A DNA stretch of 64,000 nucleotides from Saussurea involucrata (GCA_033807775.1 CM066326.1:86094873-86158872), one strand, 5' to 3'; positions 33,201 to 43,380 are shown, counted from the stretch's first letter. Numbers and translations are program-made. The notes: generated by a model from the letters alone, not told the origin.

Positions 33201-36200
33201 TTACTTCTTTGAGGTTTTGCGGCGCTTGATTTCATCCAGTAAGTTTCTATAGAACGGTTGAGCTTCGGGGATGTTTGGAAAGAGGTTGTGAATGCCTTCC
33301 AGAAATATGGTATCGGCTATGGACATCTGGGCAAATCTGAAGAATGCCCGACGACCGAGACCGTCGTTGAAGAATAATCCTGGTATTGGTGAGAGGCTCA
33401 AGGTTGTGGTAGGATAGGGAACAGAGGTGGGAATGGTAAGGTTAAGATTGCTTACATTTGGGATTTTACCTTCTCTTGCCATTTCCTTGAAGACTGAGTC
33501 AGGAGGATTTTTGACTTTGGGGAGGATGATCTTCTCTTTCAGAGACAGCAGTTTGGCTCTTTCTTCGGTGGAGAGAATGATGTTATGTTTTCTTTTGATC
33601 TCCTTCATCTTATTCATTAGACCATCAATGTATTTTACAAAGATGTCTTTCCTTGGATTTGGACTCTTGACGAGGTGTTGAGTGATTTCATACCATTCCG
33701 AGAGACCGAAGAGTTGGAGATGGCTTTCTTTCACACTCTTCATAGAACCATCATCCCAGCTAATAATTAATCTGATGTCTTGAGGATTTGCTTTGGAGGT
33801 GGCAATCTTTACTGAAGAAATTTGTGACCTATAGCTCCGGTGGTGCATGGTCTTTTTGTACCAATTAATTTCTTCATTCTTTTGTTGTTCCAAGGCACTG
33901 AGCACCGATCTCTGTGTTTGGATGGCATCGGTGGACTTGACTTTTGAAGCTTCTTCTGTGGCAGCTTTGAGAGAAAGATCTCTGGATTTGTCTAAGTCGA
34001 TTTGAGCTATTCTTGCTTCCTCAATTTCTTGAGCAGAGAGGCCAAGTTCGGTGGTGATTGGTTGAGAAGCAGGCTTGAGTTTGAGAGTTTCAGCGTCCTT
34101 CGGTCGAGCCCCATATTTTGTCAGATCCTTTTTCTTCTTTGCTTCTCTGGCCAATTCTTCGGCCGAAAGAATTCTCTTCCCTTTGTCTTCGGGAGCATTG
34201 CTGGACTGCTCCCCCTCAACTGATGCATTAAGGTCAAGAGCTTCGGTGGAGCCAGTATTGGTCGGTGAGAGTGAGACATGTTTCGGTGGAGAAGAGGGTT
34301 TCGGTGGAGAGAAAGGTTTCGGTGATGAGGATGGTTTCGGTGGTGAGGATGGTTTCGGTGGTGAGGATGGTTTCGGTGGTGAGGATGGTTTCGGTGGTGA
34401 GGGTTTCGGTGGAGGCTGGTTACTGGAAATTTTCTTTATGGATGGAAGTTTCGGTGGAGCCGTGGTTTTCTCCCCCTCAGGAACAGCCGGCAACTTGAAA
34501 CCTAACTCATAGAAGGCCTTATCAAACTTGGAGTGTAGGAAGGCCAGACTCGTTTCGGTGGTATGGGGAACCAAGGCAAAATCACCGAGATCCATTTCCC
34601 ACTGGGAACGTTCAGGACTGGGTGAGTCAGTGGAAGGTTTGGAGAGGGACTCCACTGTGGTAGAAAGGGCAGATAATTTTTCTTGAACGGGCCGTAGGGC
34701 TTCGGTGATGGCATCAAGAAGAAGATGCGGTAGCTGAGACTCGAGGGTAGAGATGCGGGAATTGGCTTGGGAGATTAAGGTGATGGTAGATTTAAGAAAG
34801 GTAGAGGTGCGGTCAATGGGCGGGGAAGTGTGGCCACCGATTTCGGGAAACTGGAAGAGTAGTCGGTGGGGGTCAGGCTCGGGAATGGGAATATGGAGGT
34901 AAGGCACCAAGTTGTCGGGTTGTAGCAATCGGGGGGGAGCAGATGATCGGGGGGGAGCAGGGGATCGGGGGGGTGATTGTTGCGAGGACGAGGGAGACTC
35001 GGTGTGATGTTCTTCGGTGGACGGGATGGTTTGGGGAGAACCAGTGTCCGCTAAAAGAAAATCAAAGAAATCAAAGGGTGCAATTGGGGGGGAACCCTTA
35101 GAGGGTTGTGCAATGTCTTCGATCGAAAACTGATCGGGTGTAAAGCTGTGTAGTGTGAAGTCAGAACCCTCGAGCGGAGAGATCTCGAGGTCATCCCCAC
35201 CACCCAAGGAGTCGAGTGGGGAGGTATGCGGGGGGTTCTCCTGAAATGTAACTGAGGCCTTTCGAGAGGCAACAGAGGGGACGGTGGGGTGGGTAGCGGG
35301 TACCCTAGGCCCGGAGGGATGAAGTTCAACAACCGGCGATTTTGGAGAATCGACGGTTGGATGAGTCGGTTGGGCCGATGGTTTCCGAGACCTCTTTGGA
35401 AGAGATCCCGAAGGGGAGGGTGAGTGCCTCCGCTTGTGAGAAGGGGTGTGAACCGGGGAAGTCTCCGAGGGATCTCTCGGTGACGTGGTTCGAGAAGCGG
35501 GAGCGGAGGTGCCGGTGGCCTTCTGTCGTTTCTTTTGAGTGCCACCCGACGTCACTCGGGACCGGGGAGAAGGGACCACAACAGTTGGAGTGACCTCGGG
35601 AATTTCCAAGTGGCGAAACCCGGGAATTTCCGCGTCACCCCAACGAAGTTCGGGAGATAGAGCGAAGGAAATCATACCTGGGCGTAATGGGCGATCGGTG
35701 GCGAGCGGCTTGACGTTGAGGGTTTTGGTGCCCACAACGGGAGATGACCATTCATACGAGAACCGGGGCGAGGAAGAGCGGCGATCGGTCTCCAAAGCTT
35801 TGGAAAGCTTGTGTTGTAGAATCATGGAGATGAAGCGGGGAAAAGCAACATAACACTTCTTGGGAGTTTTGATGACCTCGACAAGTTCTGAGAAGAAATA
35901 TTGGGCGAAGTCAGCTTTCCTTTGGAAGATGAGGGCATGAGCGAGTTTGTTTACGTGTGAGGGCGATTGGTCATGTCCACTTGTTTTGCGTGAGAGGCAA
36001 TGGATAACGTGAGCGAAGAAGAAATTCCAAATGCCTCCCATTTTGCTGCGAAGAAGAGTACCGGGGCCTTTGGAGCTTTTGGAGGAGTCGTCGAGCACAT
36101 AACCGGTGGTAAGAACAATGTCTTCATGGATGGTATCCAAATACATGTCTTCATAGTCGGGAAAGGCATCGATCTTGAGAGCTAGACGAACATCATCGAC

Positions 36201-36662
36201 CCCAAAAGTGAGGTCGTGATCACCTTCGGCATTGGTGAAGATGGAGGCGTGAATGGCCTCATTGGAGGGATCGTACACGGAGGATAGCCAGAATTGACTA
36301 ATGAGCATTTTGCTCATCCTGGGGTTGCATGAGAAGGCATGAAGAAGAGGAGAGCGAGACAGAAATTTAGCGATAGTAGAGAACTCGGGATGAGCGGGAT
36401 CGGATTCAAGGCGGGCAACGTGATTGCATTGGTTGAAGCGGAGGTCTTCAAAACGTGTAGGAATTTGATATCGAGAGGATGCCATGAGAGAGATATGTTT
36501 GGAGTGGAGAGAGTTGCAGGTTTGAATTGTGAGGAGTGGGGAAGAAATGAAGGGGGTATGTGTATATATAGGGAAATGAAAAGGCACGGTGATGATGATT
36601 TTTGTATGGGAAGAGGGGACATGCGGCTCTTGAGGTGAAAGAGTTATTGGAAATCGGGACAA
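33201..36662 (-). CDS. Third ORF of the copia element, env-like/accessory position
   Basis: Open for 1153 codons. The more likely start is Met60 (36485), because the first 59 residues are low-complexity and lie in the hairpin-repeat spacer. Regions: a mostly helical N-terminal domain (about 60-300, with FYLTS-free, aromatic-rich segments such as IWNFFFAHVIHCLS), a long Pro/Ser-rich linker (360-620), a KPSSPP repeat (750-795), a charged coiled-coil segment (830-940) and a basic C-terminal domain (960-1150). There is no convincing signal peptide or C-terminal membrane anchor, so a true envelope role is not supported. ORFs in this position occur in many Sireviruses, and similar proteins are annotated as hypothetical in Asteraceae. 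Its function is unknown. It may be expressed from a spliced or internal message. Confidence 0.8.
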   Translation of the reverse strand: MSRFPITLSPQEPHVPSSHTKIIITVPFHFPIYTHTPFISSPLLTIQTCNSLHSKHISLMASSRYQIPTRFEDLRFNQCNHVARLESDPAHPEFSTIAKFLSRSPLLHAFSCNPRMSKMLISQFWLSSVYDPSNEAIHASIFTNAEGDHDLTFGVDDVRLALKIDAFPDYEDMYLDTIHEDIVLTTGYVLDDSSKSSKGPGTLLRSKMGGIWNFFFAHVIHCLSRKTSGHDQSPSHVNKLAHALIFQRKADFAQYFFSELVEVIKTPKKCYVAFPRFISMILQHKLSKALETDRRSSSPRFSYEWSSPVVGTKTLNVKPLATDRPLRPGMISFALSPELRWGDAEIPGFRHLEIPEVTPTVVVPSPRSRVTSGGTQKKRQKATGTSAPASRTTSPRDPSETSPVHTPSHKRRHSPSPSGSLPKRSRKPSAQPTHPTVDSPKSPVVELHPSGPRVPATHPTVPSVASRKASVTFQENPPHTSPLDSLGGGDDLEISPLEGSDFTLHSFTPDQFSIEDIAQPSKGSPPIAPFDFFDFLLADTGSPQTIPSTEEHHTESPSSSQQSPPRSPAPPRSSAPPRLLQPDNLVPYLHIPIPEPDPHRLLFQFPEIGGHTSPPIDRTSTFLKSTITLISQANSRISTLESQLPHLLLDAITEALRPVQEKLSALSTTVESLSKPSTDSPSPERSQWEMDLGDFALVPHTTETSLAFLHSKFDKAFYELGFKLPAVPEGEKTTAPPKLPSIKKISSNQPPPKPSPPKPSSPPKPSSPPKPSSPPKPSSSPKPFSPPKPSSPPKHVSLSPTNTGSTEALDLNASVEGEQSSNAPEDKGKRILSAEELAREAKKKKDLTKYGARPKDAETLKLKPASQPITTELGLSAQEIEEARIAQIDLDKSRDLSLKAATEEASKVKSTDAIQTQRSVLSALEQQKNEEINWYKKTMHHRSYRSQISSVKIATSKANPQDIRLIISWDDGSMKSVKESHLQLFGLSEWYEITQHLVKSPNPRKDIFVKYIDGLMNKMKEIKRKHNIILSTEERAKLLSLKEKIILPKVKNPPDSVFKEMAREGKIPNVSNLNLTIPTSVPYPTTTLSLSPIPGLFFNDGLGRRAFFRFAQMSIADTIFLEGIHNLFPNIPEAQPFYRNLLDEIKRRKTSKK
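34276..34420. repeat. 18-bp coding repeat carrying the TTTCGGTGG motif
   Basis: GGTTTCGGTGGTGAGGAT repeats in register within ORF3 and, on the minus strand, encodes the Lys-Pro-Ser-Ser-Pro-Pro repeat. The same DNA motif forms the LTR hairpins. Confidence 0.9.
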
Positions 36663-37411
36663 GGAGCGGCGGATAGGCGAAGGGTCTGACGCAAAAGCAA
36701 TTGAGTGGTCACAAGTGGGCTTTGGGAACCGTGTGAATCGGTGTAGGCTCGGTGATGCTTCGGTGGAGGAATCGGTGTTCGCTCGGTGGACGATCGGTGG
36801 GACTTCGGTGGGACTTCGGTGGAACTTCGGTGGAAGAAAGGTTTCACCGATTTGGATAGTACCACCGAAATGGGGCTTCGGTGATAGAAAGGTTCACCGA
36901 ATTTGGATAGTACCACCGAAATGAGATGATCACCGATTTGAGATTTCGGTGGTGGACAGTTTTCACCGATTTGAGATGACCACCGATTTGAGATTTCGGT
37001 GGTGGACAGTTTTCACCGATTTGAGATGACCACCGATTTGAGACTTCGGTGATGAACAGATTTCACCGATTTGGGATGACCACCGATTTGAGACTTCGGT
37101 GGTGAACAGATTTCACCGATTTGGGATGACCACCGATTTGAGACTTCGGTGGTGGACAAGTTTCACCGATTTGAGATGACCACCGAAATGAGATTTCGGT
37201 GGTGGACAGATTTCCACCGATTCTGGAAATTTTCACCGAAACGTGCTTCGGTGGTAGGCACGCTTCACCGATACTCGAGATTATTACCGAAATGAAAAGA
37301 GATAGAAAAGATTTGACACATAGGTTGTCCACCGATGAGAGATCGGTGGAGAGAGAGAAGTAGATACGAAGGTGTCCACCGATGTGAGATCGGTGAAGCA
37401 TGAACACATAT
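36661..37411. repeat. Spacer between pol and ORF3 with 50-bp CACCGA array
   Basis: CACCGATTTGAGA or CACCGAAATGAGA starts fall at 36931, 36981, 37031, 37081, 37131 and 37181, exactly 50 bp apart, each paired with TTCGGTGGTG. Less regular copies extend from 36750 to 37400. ORFs across this block (for example 37063-37536 minus) are repeat translation. Confidence 0.93.
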
Positions 37412-40400
37412 TTATTCTTGGAAATTGCACATCCCAAGTTCACTGATGAGAAAGTTGAACCTGGTTTCATCAAGAGGTTTGGTGAAAATATCGGCAAGCT
37501 GCAAATCGGTGGGAATGAAGTGTAGTTCAATGTCACCTTTGGAAATGTGATCTCTTATGAAGTGATATCTGATATCGATGTGTTTAGATCTAGAATGAAG
37601 AACAGGATTATTTGCTATAGCTATAGCACTGGAATTATCACACAGAATTGGGACTTTAGAAAAGAATTGATTATAGTCCCTTAGTTGGTTTCTCATCCAT
37701 AGAATCTGAGCACAGCAGCTCCCGGCAGCTACATATTCAGCCTCAGCAGTAGAGGTGGATACAGAGTTTTGTTTCTTGCTGGACCAACTTACTAATTTTC
37801 CCCCAAGGAGCTGACAGCTTCCTGTAGTACTCTTTCTATCAATCTGGGAACCTGCAAAGTCTGAATCTGAATAGCCAATTAGTTCAAAACTTGAGTCTTT
37901 GGGATACCAAAGACCCAAGTGCAGTGTGCCCTTAAGATACCGAAAAATTCGTTTTACAGCCTTTAAATGTGATACTTTAGGATTGGCCTGATAACGAGCA
38001 CATAGACAGGTAGCAAACATAATATCCGGTCTGCTAGCAGTTAGGTAAAGAAGAGAGCCTATCATACCTCGGTAAAGAGTAACATCCACAGATTCACCTT
38101 TTAGATCGGCACACAATTTCAAGGGAGGTGCCATGGGAGTTTTCATAGGAGAGCTGTCTAGAAAGTTAAATTTCTTCAGAAGGTCCCGAATATATTTGCT
38201 TTGATTTATAAAAATTCCTTCTGAAGATTGTTTGACTTGAAGGCCCAAGAAAAATGTAAGCTCTCCCATCATGCTCATCTCATATTCACTCATCATGAGA
38301 GAGGCAAACTCATCACATAGGCATTCATCAGTGGCACCAAAGATGATGTCATCAACATAGATTTGAACAAGAATTATATTACCTGAGGTTTCTTTGATGA
38401 AGAGAGTATTGTCAATTTTACCTCTGGAATATCCATGCTTGAGAAGAAAGTTGGCAAGAGTGTCATACCAAGCACGTGGAGCTTGCTTGAGACCATACAA
38501 AGCTTTGTCAAGTCTGTACACAAAGTTTGGATGAGCTGGGTCTTCAAAGCCAGGAGGTTGTTTCACGTAGACTTCTTCTGCAAGTTCCCCATTGAGAAAG
38601 GCACTTTTAACATCCATTTGAAAAACCCTAAAATTTCGGTAGGCAGCATGAGCCAGAAAGATCCTTATAGCTTCAAGTCTTGCAACAGGGGCAAATGTTT
38701 CATCATAGTCAATGCCTTCTTCCTGTCTGTATCCTTGAGCTACCAATCGGGCCTTGTTCCTGATCACAGTACCATCTTCATCCATTTTGTTCCTGAATAC
38801 CCACTTGGTTCCAATGATTGTCTTGTTTCTGGGTTTGGGAACCAATCTCCAAACTTTATTTCTCTGGAACTGAGAAAGTTCTTCTTGCATGGCAGTGATC
38901 CAACAAGGATCTGATAGAGCTTCATCCACTTTCTTGGGTTCAGAGAGAGAGAGGAAATTCACGTAGAGACAGATATTTCCAACTCCTCTGCGGGTTTGGA
39001 CACCTGCTTGTTGATCACCAATAATTTGATCTATGGGGTGATCTTTGGTCCATTTTAGAGCAGGGGGTAAAGGTGATGGGGTATGAGGAGTAGAGTGAAA
39101 TGGAGTAGTAGGATCAGAGGTTTGGTGTAAAGTGGGATTTTCGGTAGTGGGACCCATGAGATTTTCGGTGGGATTAGGGATGGAAGAAGGGCTTTGGAGT
39201 AGATTTTCGGTGGAAATGGGGAGCTTGGTGTGAGAGATGGGTTGATCAATTTCGGTGGGAGAGAGTGATCCAGCTGGGTTTTTTGAGATGGAAGGATTTG
39301 AGGGAATAGAGGAGATATCGGTGGAAGTGACTAAGGGAGTATCACCAATACATGATGAAATCCATCTGTGTAAATCATCCTCATCACTTGAGAGTGAGGA
39401 ACATCTGAGATCATCAAACTTGACATGGATGGACTCATCAATGCTTTTTCTTCTGAGATTGTACACCCTATAAGCTTTGGAGGATAAGGAGTATCCAACA
39501 AATATTCCCTCATCTGCCTTGGGATCGAACTTCCCAAGATTTTCACGATCATTAAGAATAAAGCAGATACACCCAAAGACATGAAGAAAGCCAATATTTG
39601 GTTTTCTACCATGAAAAACTTCATACGGGGTTTTATCATGTCTTTTGGATATTACTGACCTGTTTTGAGTGAAGCAGGCAGTATTCACAGCTTCGGCCCA
39701 AAAATAGGTGGGAAGATTTGATTCGCTCAGCATGGATCTAGCGGCCTCACACAGTGTTCTGTTTTTCCTTTCCACCACTCCATTTTGCTGAGGAGTACGA
39801 ACAGCGGAGAAGTTCTGAGAGATCCCTTTTTCGGTGAAGAAGTCTTCGAGAGCACTATTTCTGAATTCAGTGCCATTGTCACTTCTTACCGAGCGGACAA
39901 GCTGGCCATTGAGAACTTCATTTTTCTTGACAAAGTTGATGATTTCTTCAGTAGCATCACTTTTGTACTTGAGAAAGAACACCCAAGTATATCTGGTAAA
40001 TTCATCAACAATAACAAGAATATACCTTTTGCCTCCAAGACTTGGAGTGCTGACTGGTCCACATAGATCCATGTGCAGCAATTGAAGAGGAAGAGTGATG
40101 GAAGAGCATTGCTTCGTCTTGAAGGATGTTTTGGTGAGCTTTCCCTTTTCACATGCATCACACAGCTTCTCTTTGACAAAGTTCAACTTTGGCATGCCTG
40201 TCACCAGCTCTTTGTTGGAAATTTTATGCAAGGTCTTGAAGTTTAGATGAGAAAGACGTTTGTGCCACAACCAGTTTCTTTTGGATGCATCATTTGACAC
40301 AAAGCAGACATTTGGAGAAGAGTTGGATTGCCCCATATCTATGACGTAGACATTTTCCATCCGTCTTCCCGATAATACCACATTGAAATGTTTGTCTACC

Positions 40401-40717
40401 ACGGAGCAGACACAAAGTTCAAAGATAACTTTGTATCCAAGATCACACAGTTGGCTAATGCTGAGAAGGTTATGCATGAGGCCGTCCACAAAAGCCACTT
40501 TGTTGAAAGTTACAGATCCGTTAGAGAGGGTCCCGTATCCTTTGGTGTAAGCCTTAGAATTATCACCAAAGGTTACAGATGGACCCTTTCCCGGCACATA
40601 GTTGATGAGAAGAGACTTGTTTCCCGTCATATGGCGTGAGCACCCGCTGTCTAAATACCAAATTTGATGGTGCTCAAAAGCCTGCATGCAAACACATATT
40701 AGTTCTTTGGTACCCAT
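37412..40717 (-). CDS. pol: Copia pol polyprotein: protease, integrase, RT, RNase H
   Basis: 1101 residues, intact. The domains run in copia order. Aspartic protease: WYLDSGCSRHMTG (DSG at 23-25). Pre-integrase zinc finger: H152/H157 and C186/C189. Integrase catalytic triad: D217, D280 (RSDNGTEF) and E316 (QQNGVVERKN), with the expected 35-residue last spacing. A variable Ser/Pro linker spans 440-560. Reverse transcriptase runs from about 620, with D702 in FQMDVKSAFLNG and YVDD at 787-790. RNase H: D951, E991-E993 in STAEAEYVA, D1027. All key residues are present, so the enzyme set appears functional. The ATG overlaps the end of gag by 19 nt in the -1 frame, so pol needs frameshifting or reinitiation. 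Tandem copies of TTTCGGTGG occur in the linker-coding DNA. Confidence 0.95.
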   Translation of the reverse strand: MGTKELICVCMQAFEHHQIWYLDSGCSRHMTGNKSLLINYVPGKGPSVTFGDNSKAYTKGYGTLSNGSVTFNKVAFVDGLMHNLLSISQLCDLGYKVIFELCVCSVVDKHFNVVLSGRRMENVYVIDMGQSNSSPNVCFVSNDASKRNWLWHKRLSHLNFKTLHKISNKELVTGMPKLNFVKEKLCDACEKGKLTKTSFKTKQCSSITLPLQLLHMDLCGPVSTPSLGGKRYILVIVDEFTRYTWVFFLKYKSDATEEIINFVKKNEVLNGQLVRSVRSDNGTEFRNSALEDFFTEKGISQNFSAVRTPQQNGVVERKNRTLCEAARSMLSESNLPTYFWAEAVNTACFTQNRSVISKRHDKTPYEVFHGRKPNIGFLHVFGCICFILNDRENLGKFDPKADEGIFVGYSLSSKAYRVYNLRRKSIDESIHVKFDDLRCSSLSSDEDDLHRWISSCIGDTPLVTSTDISSIPSNPSISKNPAGSLSPTEIDQPISHTKLPISTENLLQSPSSIPNPTENLMGPTTENPTLHQTSDPTTPFHSTPHTPSPLPPALKWTKDHPIDQIIGDQQAGVQTRRGVGNICLYVNFLSLSEPKKVDEALSDPCWITAMQEELSQFQRNKVWRLVPKPRNKTIIGTKWVFRNKMDEDGTVIRNKARLVAQGYRQEEGIDYDETFAPVARLEAIRIFLAHAAYRNFRVFQMDVKSAFLNGELAEEVYVKQPPGFEDPAHPNFVYRLDKALYGLKQAPRAWYDTLANFLLKHGYSRGKIDNTLFIKETSGNIILVQIYVDDIIFGATDECLCDEFASLMMSEYEMSMMGELTFFLGLQVKQSSEGIFINQSKYIRDLLKKFNFLDSSPMKTPMAPPLKLCADLKGESVDVTLYRGMIGSLLYLTASRPDIMFATCLCARYQANPKVSHLKAVKRIFRYLKGTLHLGLWYPKDSSFELIGYSDSDFAGSQIDRKSTTGSCQLLGGKLVSWSSKKQNSVSTSTAEAEYVAAGSCCAQILWMRNQLRDYNQFFSKVPILCDNSSAIAIANNPVLHSRSKHIDIRYHFIRDHISKGDIELHFIPTDLQLADIFTKPLDETRFNFLISELGMCNFQE

Positions 40718-43380
40718 TTTGTAATGGGTCCTTTGGGGTTAGAAGAGCTTGATTCCTTAAGCTTGGATCTATCAATCCTATCCTTGGGACAGTCCTTAGC
40801 CATATGAAAAGTGTCACCACAGTTATAGCATTTTCTATAGATAAAAACCTTTTTAGCATTTTTCATGTTTTGGCTTTTATCATTTGTTCTTATAACCTTG
40901 TTAGAGGAGAACAGAGCAGGGGGCTTGGACCCAAGGATTCCTTTGGATAAATCTTTGGGAGTTGATTTTCTCAAAAGCACAGATCTAGGTACATAGGTGT
41001 TGTAAGGGGGAATGTTTGGGGTAGAACTTTTGGGATGAGAGCTTGCCATGCAGTTGACTATCGATTTTCCTTTGTCAGCACAGGAAATCCTTTTTGAATG
41101 AACAGGAGTTTCCCTTTTGGGGATCTTTGAGGGCTTAGGTTCGGTGTAGGTGTCTATGTGAATAGATTTCAACACTTCATGAAGAGGGATTGGAGGGTCA
41201 TAGATTGTGGGATCGGTGGGCACAAAGGAGATGAGATCGGTGGGTTTAGATCTTTTGGAAGGATTAGCTTTTGCAGAGTTTGAGGAGGAGGCTTCATCCA
41301 TGACTGAAAGTTTGAGCTGATCATGGATGGGTTTGGAAACGTCATTTGAATCTTGCTTCTCAGTAATTTGCAATGAGGAGTCTTTGGCCTTTAAGGATAT
41401 CCCATATTTTAAGGCTTCACACAGATCTAACGAGTTCAAAGAGATGGAATCACAAGAGCTGGAATCAGAGAGATTATCACAAGCATTGGTGGGGGGAACA
41501 CGAGCAAAAGTGGACTCACAAACATCAGTTTTTCCAAATCCTAGACCGAACTTGTTTGTACTACAGATTTGACTTTGAAAGATTTGTTCAAGATTTTTGG
41601 AAGAGCTTGACCATTTTTTAATGACTTCTTGTTCCCTTTTTAGTTTCTTAAAGAGAGAGTTCTTTTCTTTTGAGATCAGATGATTTATTGTTTTCAAGTC
41701 CTCAAGCTCAATTTTTATTTCCTCAAACCTTTTAAGCTTAGACATGCAAATTTCAAGTTCAGCTTTGAGCTCTTTTACTTGAACAGATTTTCTATTCTTA
41801 CTGTCTTTAACAGAATAAAAGTCTTGAGTTAAAGATTCATAAGCATTGATCTTTTCAATATCAGACATATTATTGAAGGGATGTACCTGAGCGTAGGCTG
41901 TGGAGCACCCAGTTGCCACTAGAGCCATAGGTGAAGTGGCACTTTCGGAAACTTCCATTTCTTCTGAGATGGCCACAAAGCATCTATTCTGAGAATCACT
42001 GTCGGAGGTGTCTTCGTCGTCCCAATCGTGGGTTTCTGCCATGAGACCCTTCCCTTTTCTCTCTAGACCCTCACTCCTTTCCTTCTCTTTCTTGTACTTG
42101 GCCTTATATTTCTCGGCACGCTCCTGATGATTTAAGAAGGATGGTGGGGACTCCTTTTTGGGAAAGGTTGATTTGAAAGGCATGTGTTTGGATTTTTCCC
42201 TTTTTGAAGAGGGATTGTCAGAAGAAGTAAATTTGGACTTGGAGATACGCTTGCTTCTACACTCAGATGCAAAATGTCCTTTCTTGCCACAGTTGTAGCA
42301 TTCCTCATTGGACTTGTCAGAAGAGGTTTTGAAAGATGAAGTTTTTCTAAGACTTCGAGATTTGTTGAAGGGACGAAACTTGTGTTTAGAACCGGCCATC
42401 ATTGCCATCTCATCCGACAACTGTTCAACCATGATATCCTCACCTTCATCATCAGCATCACTAAGATATGCTTCCGTTTGGTGGGTTACATTTGTTTGGC
42501 TGTCATTGTCAGAGTCAGATGAAGGATAGGTGATTCTAGGAAGATTTTGAGAATTCTTGGAACTTTCACTAACAAGAGCTATGGAGGAGCTCTTTATTTC
42601 CTTGATGAAAGATTTCCGTTGAAGCTTGGTTTGCTCAAAGTTGAAAAGAGTACCATATAGTACGGTTAAGGGCATGAACTCAAGGTCCTTGGTAGTTTTG
42701 ATGCAAGTACATATATTTTCCCAAAAATCTGGGAGACAATCCATGAACTTGCACAAGACTTCCTCATTATCATAGACTCTGCCCAACAACTTAAGATCAT
42801 TTAAAAGAGAGTTGAAGCGGTTATAGAAACTAGGAAGAGAATCTCCTTTTTCAAAAGAAAAAAGTTCATACTTTCTGATAAGACCAATCTTTTTGCATTT
42901 CTTGACTTCCTCTGTACCTTCGTACAGAACACATAGAGTGGTCCACATTTCTTTGGCAGTTTCAAAGTTCACCAAAGAGTGGTAGACCTCATCAGGAAGA
43001 GAGAGAGCAATAATAGCTCTTACCTTGGAGTCAAGAGTAACTAAACGTTTCTCCTCATCAGTATACTTTTTAGGATTTTTGAGAATATACCGACCAGTAG
43101 CACTGGATTTTTCCTCATCAGAATCACTTGAGATTTCCTTTTCAAAGGCCTCTTTGCCTGGCCTCTGCGTGTCATAGCGAGCCCAAACTCTGGGGATAAT
43201 GGGTCCCTCGTTGAGAATGGTTGGATATCTAGTATCCACTCCTTCCATGAATAGCATCATGCGGCTTTTCCACAAAGAGAAGTTGTTGGGATTGAACTTA
43301 GGAGGTTTTGAAATGGAGCCATTTTCAGAAAAGTTATTTTGAAAAGAGTTTTCAATAGTTGAAGAAGAGGAGGCAGCCAT
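40699..43380 (-). CDS. gag: Copia gag polyprotein with two zinc knuckles
   Basis: 893 residues, intact. The N-terminal part (about 25-255) has the copia capsid fold signature (FSLWKSRMMLFM, then FETAKEMWTTLCVLYEGTEE and SLPSFYNRFNSLLNDLKLLG). There is a CCHC zinc knuckle at 361-374 (CYNCGKKGHFASEC) and a second at 851-864 (CYNCGDTFHMAKDC). Between them are a basic region and coiled-coil heptads around 520-610. It packages RNA and forms the virus-like particle. The start ATG lies only 31 nt from the primer binding site, an unusually short leader. The C-terminus ends KWVPKN and overlaps pol. A long gag with an extended central coiled coil fits the Sirevirus lineage. Confidence 0.93.
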   Translation of the reverse strand: MAASSSSTIENSFQNNFSENGSISKPPKFNPNNFSLWKSRMMLFMEGVDTRYPTILNEGPIIPRVWARYDTQRPGKEAFEKEISSDSDEEKSSATGRYILKNPKKYTDEEKRLVTLDSKVRAIIALSLPDEVYHSLVNFETAKEMWTTLCVLYEGTEEVKKCKKIGLIRKYELFSFEKGDSLPSFYNRFNSLLNDLKLLGRVYDNEEVLCKFMDCLPDFWENICTCIKTTKDLEFMPLTVLYGTLFNFEQTKLQRKSFIKEIKSSSIALVSESSKNSQNLPRITYPSSDSDNDSQTNVTHQTEAYLSDADDEGEDIMVEQLSDEMAMMAGSKHKFRPFNKSRSLRKTSSFKTSSDKSNEECYNCGKKGHFASECRSKRISKSKFTSSDNPSSKREKSKHMPFKSTFPKKESPPSFLNHQERAEKYKAKYKKEKERSEGLERKGKGLMAETHDWDDEDTSDSDSQNRCFVAISEEMEVSESATSPMALVATGCSTAYAQVHPFNNMSDIEKINAYESLTQDFYSVKDSKNRKSVQVKELKAELEICMSKLKRFEEIKIELEDLKTINHLISKEKNSLFKKLKREQEVIKKWSSSSKNLEQIFQSQICSTNKFGLGFGKTDVCESTFARVPPTNACDNLSDSSSCDSISLNSLDLCEALKYGISLKAKDSSLQITEKQDSNDVSKPIHDQLKLSVMDEASSSNSAKANPSKRSKPTDLISFVPTDPTIYDPPIPLHEVLKSIHIDTYTEPKPSKIPKRETPVHSKRISCADKGKSIVNCMASSHPKSSTPNIPPYNTYVPRSVLLRKSTPKDLSKGILGSKPPALFSSNKVIRTNDKSQNMKNAKKVFIYRKCYNCGDTFHMAKDCPKDRIDRSKLKESSSSNPKGPITKWVPKN

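Noticed and set aside
34075..34512. 145-codon plus-strand ORF rich in Gly-Phe-Gly
   Set aside because: It is the antisense of the 18-bp repeat in ORF3 of the copia element.
33201..36662. Calling ORF3 a true viral envelope gene
   Set aside because: No signal peptide, cleavage site or C-terminal anchor is evident. Position alone is not enough.
40650..40760. Intron-like GT...TGCAG stretch at the gag/pol border
   Set aside because: The interval is only about 30 nt, far below plant intron size, so splicing is an unlikely explanation for the frame change.
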